From Alistipes sp. (GTDB lineage: Bacteria; Bacteroidota; Bacteroidia; Bacteroidales; Rikenellaceae): DNA of 34,732 nucleotides. Both the position numbers and the translations under genes were made by a program. The stretch is from contig JAFVRC010000023.1 of NCBI GenBank assembly GCA_017504485.1, positions 1 through 34,732 on the forward strand, written 5' to 3'. Below, piece after piece: positions 32,528 to 34,732 of this stretch; positions within the stretch are counted from its first letter, which is position 1; each line of letters begins with the position of its first letter. Under the pieces are notes generated by a model. That model saw only the letters and a list, made by a program, of their open reading frames with translations. It had not been told where the DNA came from and did no database searches.

Positions 32528-32599
32528 TAGCCCATAGGAGAGTCGAACTCCTCTTTCAAGAATGAAAATCTTGCGTCCTAACCGATAGACGAATGGGCC
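32528..32599 (-). tRNA. tRNA-Glu (anticodon UUC)
   Basis: A full cloverleaf is visible on the minus strand. Acceptor GGCCCAT pairs with ATGGGCT (first pair G-U), D-stem GTC/GAC, anticodon stem CAAGA/TCTTG with loop TTTTCAT (anticodon TTC), a 4-nt variable loop, T-stem AGGAG/CTCCT with loop TTCGACT, and discriminator A. CCA is not encoded. It reads glutamate codons GAA and GAG. Confidence 0.95.
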
Positions 32600-32635
32600 T
32601 TACCGCTATAACCCTTCAATGGGCATTTAGCGGTG

Positions 32636-32664
32636 CAAAGGTACGAATAAAATTCAAAATGCAA
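32636..32664 (-). promoter_or_regulatory. Promoter of tRNA-Glu (and possibly rpsT)
   Basis: On the minus strand, TTTTG ending at 32662, an 18-bp spacer and TACCTTTG (32643-32636), 36 bp before the tRNA 5' end. Confidence 0.6.
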
Positions 32665-32742
32665 AATTCCAAACGCAAAATTGTTTGAAAAATAGTGGAA
32701 AAATGAGCCGTATCGCCCAAAAAAGTCTTGTGGAAGTGGGTG

Positions 32743-33429
32743 TTACCTGAATATTCGCTCAATCTCGGCAGCGGCCTCCTGTGTGGGGAGTTTGCACAGC
32801 GTCCCGTTGTCGATTATGGCAAACGTGTCGCATACGGGCAGCGCGGCATCCACATCGTGTGTCGAGAAGAGTATGCACTTGCCGCTGTGGTGTGCCAAGT
32901 CGGCCAGCAGGCGGCACACCTCGAAGCGTGTCGGGATATCGAGAAAGGCGGTAGGCTCGTCGAGCAAAATGATGGGAGTCTGCTGTGCAATGGCGCGAGC
33001 TATCATCACACGCTGCAACTCTCCGTCGGAGAGCGACGAGGTGTCGCGCCCCGTGAAGTCGCTCATACCGACCATAGCAATCGCCTCGGCGACAATCTCG
33101 CGGTCGATATCTTGCAGACGGCCTGTCCAGTTGGTGTATGGTGCACGTCCGAGAGCCACAAGCTCCTCGACGCGCAGATTCTCGATGCGTATGCGCTCGG
33201 TGGTGACTATCGCTACACTCTCGGATAGTTTTTCGGGTGCAAGGTCGGCGAGTGAAGTTCCGTTAATCAGCGTCTTGCGGTGCGAGGTTAGCGCACGCAA
33301 CAGGGTGCTCTTGCCGGCACCATTGCGGCCGATAAGTGCGCACAGCTCGCCGGCTGATAGGTGTAGCGACACGTCGCGCAGAATGGTGCGCGAGCCGTAG
33401 GATAGCGATATGTTGTCGAGACGAATCAT
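32743..33429 (-). CDS. ABC importer ATP-binding protein (FecE/BtuD-like)
   Basis: Powers uptake of an iron-siderophore, heme or cobalamin-type substrate. The 228 residues have Walker A GRNGAGKST (near 34-42), a Q-loop region (VAIVTTERIRIENL, where the usual Gln is replaced by Thr), the signature LSDGE instead of LSGGE, Walker B IILLDEP, the D-loop AFLD and the H-loop STHDVD. The order MIRLDNISLSYGSRTILRDVSL is typical of the FecE/HmuV group. Its start overlaps the permease stop (ATGA), so the two are coupled. It is the last gene of the operon on this strand; no clear terminator follows. Confidence 0.92.
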   Translation of the reverse strand: MIRLDNISLSYGSRTILRDVSLHLSAGELCALIGRNGAGKSTLLRALTSHRKTLINGTSLADLAPEKLSESVAIVTTERIRIENLRVEELVALGRAPYTNWTGRLQDIDREIVAEAIAMVGMSDFTGRDTSSLSDGELQRVMIARAIAQQTPIILLDEPTAFLDIPTRFEVCRLLADLAHHSGKCILFSTHDVDAALPVCDTFAIIDNGTLCKLPTQEAAAEIERIFR

Positions 33430-34418
33430 CGGCGGCGCATTACGATATAGATTACAATCGGTATTCCCATCAGGGCTGTTATAGTGTTTATCGGCAGGGT
33501 GAAGTATTTGGCCACGATGTCGCCCAAGAGCAGCATCACCACACCTGTGAGCACGGTCGCCGGCAGAAGCGTGCGGTGGTCAGCCGAGCGGAACAACATT
33601 CGGGCTATGTGCGGCACAGCGATACCCACGAAACCGACCGGGCCGCAGAAGGCCGTAATGGTGCCCGCAAGGAGTGTGGTCGAGGTGAGGATAAGCATGC
33701 GCGAGCGCGATATATTGAGGCCCATCGAGGCGGCATATCGCTCGCCGGCGAGGAGTGTATTCATCGGTTTTATAGCCGCCACACCCATCGCCAGACCGAC
33801 AATAATAACAGGTGCGAGGAGTGCGAGTTGTGCGGCCGTCACATCGCCGAGCGAGCCCATCGTCCATACGACGTATGATTTTAGTGCCGCCTCGCTACTG
33901 AAGTATTGCATAATCTCCACCACAGCACTTACGCCCGACGAGAGCATAATGCCGAGAATGAGCATCACCATAATATCCTTGATACGGCGCGAGAGCGCAA
34001 CGACTGCCATCAGTACCACGGCCGAGCCTATCCACGCGGCACCTGCCGTGCCGATACTTTGGAGCGCAGGCGAGAGGACTATGCCGAGCAGTGGAACTCC
34101 CAATACGAAGAGGGCTACGCCGAGGCTTGCTCCGGCCGATACTCCGAGGACATAGGGGCCCGCCAAAGGGTTGCGGAACAATACCTGCATCTGCAAGCCG
34201 CTGACCGAGAGCGCTGCGCCCGCCAATACGGCTACCACGGCCCGCACAAGACGGATATCCACAACGATACTGCGCACCTCCGCCGGGCCTCTGCCCATGA
34301 GTGCCGACACTATATCCGCAAGGGGTATAGTCACCGAGCCGACGGCTATATCCGCCACGAAGAGCACCACGCAGAGCAGTGCCAACATAATGGTCAATAT
34401 CGTAGTGCGGCTCCTCAT
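33426..34418 (-). CDS. ABC importer permease (FecCD/BtuC family)
   Basis: A 330-residue permease with about ten spans. Conserved FecCD landmarks are RLVRAVVAVLAGAALSVSGLQMQVLFRNPLA and GVSAGAS near residue 100, and FCGPVGFVGIAVPHIARMLFRSADHR near the end, followed by LPINTITALMGIPIVIYI. It imports siderophore-iron, heme or vitamin B12 from the binding protein. The frame extends upstream to 34526 inside the binding-protein gene, but ATG 34418 begins the hydrophobic N-terminus. The start shares one base with the upstream TAA stop. Confidence 0.93.
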   Translation of the reverse strand: MRSRTTILTIMLALLCVVLFVADIAVGSVTIPLADIVSALMGRGPAEVRSIVVDIRLVRAVVAVLAGAALSVSGLQMQVLFRNPLAGPYVLGVSAGASLGVALFVLGVPLLGIVLSPALQSIGTAGAAWIGSAVVLMAVVALSRRIKDIMVMLILGIMLSSGVSAVVEIMQYFSSEAALKSYVVWTMGSLGDVTAAQLALLAPVIIVGLAMGVAAIKPMNTLLAGERYAASMGLNISRSRMLILTSTTLLAGTITAFCGPVGFVGIAVPHIARMLFRSADHRTLLPATVLTGVVMLLLGDIVAKYFTLPINTITALMGIPIVIYIVMRRR

Positions 34419-34732
34419 TAGTTTAGCTGTTTGTAGTAGTGCAACGAGTCGGTCGGCGCTTCGTAGTGGATGATGTTTATGAGATCCGAGAGTATTAGGT
34501 CGGGGCGCACAGTGCCCGACTCCCAAAAGTCGCTGCCGCGGCTCTCGTTTGTACGCTTTGTGTTGTTGTATATGCGTTTCGAGCGTACTGCCTCGATGTT
34601 GGCAAAGCGCGGCGCAGCGGCACGTAACTCGTCGAGCGAGGCTATTTGCCCGAGGTTTATCCAGAAGTCGGCACGAGAAGCATATACCAAGGCCTCTTCT
34701 AACGAGATGGCTATCGACCGGCTCTGCATGTC
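34418..34732 (-). CDS. ABC importer substrate-binding protein, C-terminal part only
   Basis: The frame is open to the right edge, so the 5' part and signal peptide lie outside the window. The visible 104 residues fit the C-terminal lobe of a class III (BtuF/FecB-like) binding protein: ALVYASRADFWINLGQI, SLDELRAAAPRFANIEAV, the SKRIYNN block and the ending VRPDLILSDLINIIHYEAP. It shares one base with the permease start, so binding protein, permease and ATPase form one operon. The substrate (heme, iron-siderophore or cobalamin) cannot be decided from this piece. Confidence 0.85.
   Translation of the reverse strand, partial: DMQSRSIAISLEEALVYASRADFWINLGQIASLDELRAAAPRFANIEAVRSKRIYNNTKRTNESRGSDFWESGTVRPDLILSDLINIIHYEAPTDSLHYYKQLN

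Overview
The window is a stretch of a Bacteroidota (Bacteroidales) chromosome. A gut commensal close to Alistipes/Rikenellaceae is my best guess from gene content and codon use, but this is inference. The phylum call rests on three things: many promoters of the Bacteroidota type (TTG, 18-20 bp, TAnnTTTG), Bacteroidota-type housekeeping proteins (enolase, S16 with a long Ala/Glu tail, the DUF4837 lipoprotein), and secreted glycosidases. Gene density is high, with little mobile DNA: no insertion sequence, CRISPR array or prophage was seen.

Layout. 1-1206: an A/T-richer segment with the 3' end of a BspA-type leucine-rich-repeat protein and a small P-loop ATPase. 1369-4725: enolase, a candidate antisense small RNA, then a cystatin-like lipoprotein, the tyrosine recombinase XerC and the hibernation factor HPF, closed by a terminator. 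4758-9776: a secreted beta-mannosidase converging on a minus-strand operon of two paralogous Lcl_C-like secreted proteins and a GH28 glycosidase. 9838-12512: Xaa-Pro aminopeptidase with two futalosine-pathway menaquinone genes (mqnB, mqnD). 12503-13410: minus-strand DUF2089 regulator and Yip1-like membrane protein. 13471-17337: a compact plus-strand operon of a DUF1893 lipoprotein, a NapH/NapG-like membrane iron-sulfur fusion, a Tat-type aldo/keto reductase carrying a ferredoxin domain, and a GNAT acetyltransferase. 17362-23108: minus-strand translation and cofactor genes (infC, thrS, pdxA, rubredoxin, serS). 23127-25731: GH29 fucosidase converging on a UbiX-like flavin prenyltransferase and a polysaccharide deacetylase. 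25701-28525: DUF4837 lipoprotein, EF-P and a ZIP metal transporter. 28588-31975: rpsP, rimM, a secreted esterase and an EamA transporter. 32061-34732: rpsT, tRNA-Glu, and a FecCD/BtuCD-type ABC importer whose binding-protein gene runs off the window.

How the genes fit together. Three secreted glycosidases (beta-mannosidase, GH28, GH29) suit scavenging of host or plant glycans, but no SusC/SusD pair is present, so this is not a classical PUL. mqnB and mqnD, together with a UbiX-type enzyme, point to menaquinone made by the futalosine route. The most unusual cluster is 13515-16893. All three proteins carry export signals (a lipobox, a probable internal twin-arginine segment, a Tat-lipoprotein signal), which suggests an extracytoplasmic electron-transfer chain ending in an aldo/keto-reductase-like protein. 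The second candidate for novelty is the lipoprotein at 3045, which has the glycine pair, QxVxG loop and second-loop spacing of a cystatin.
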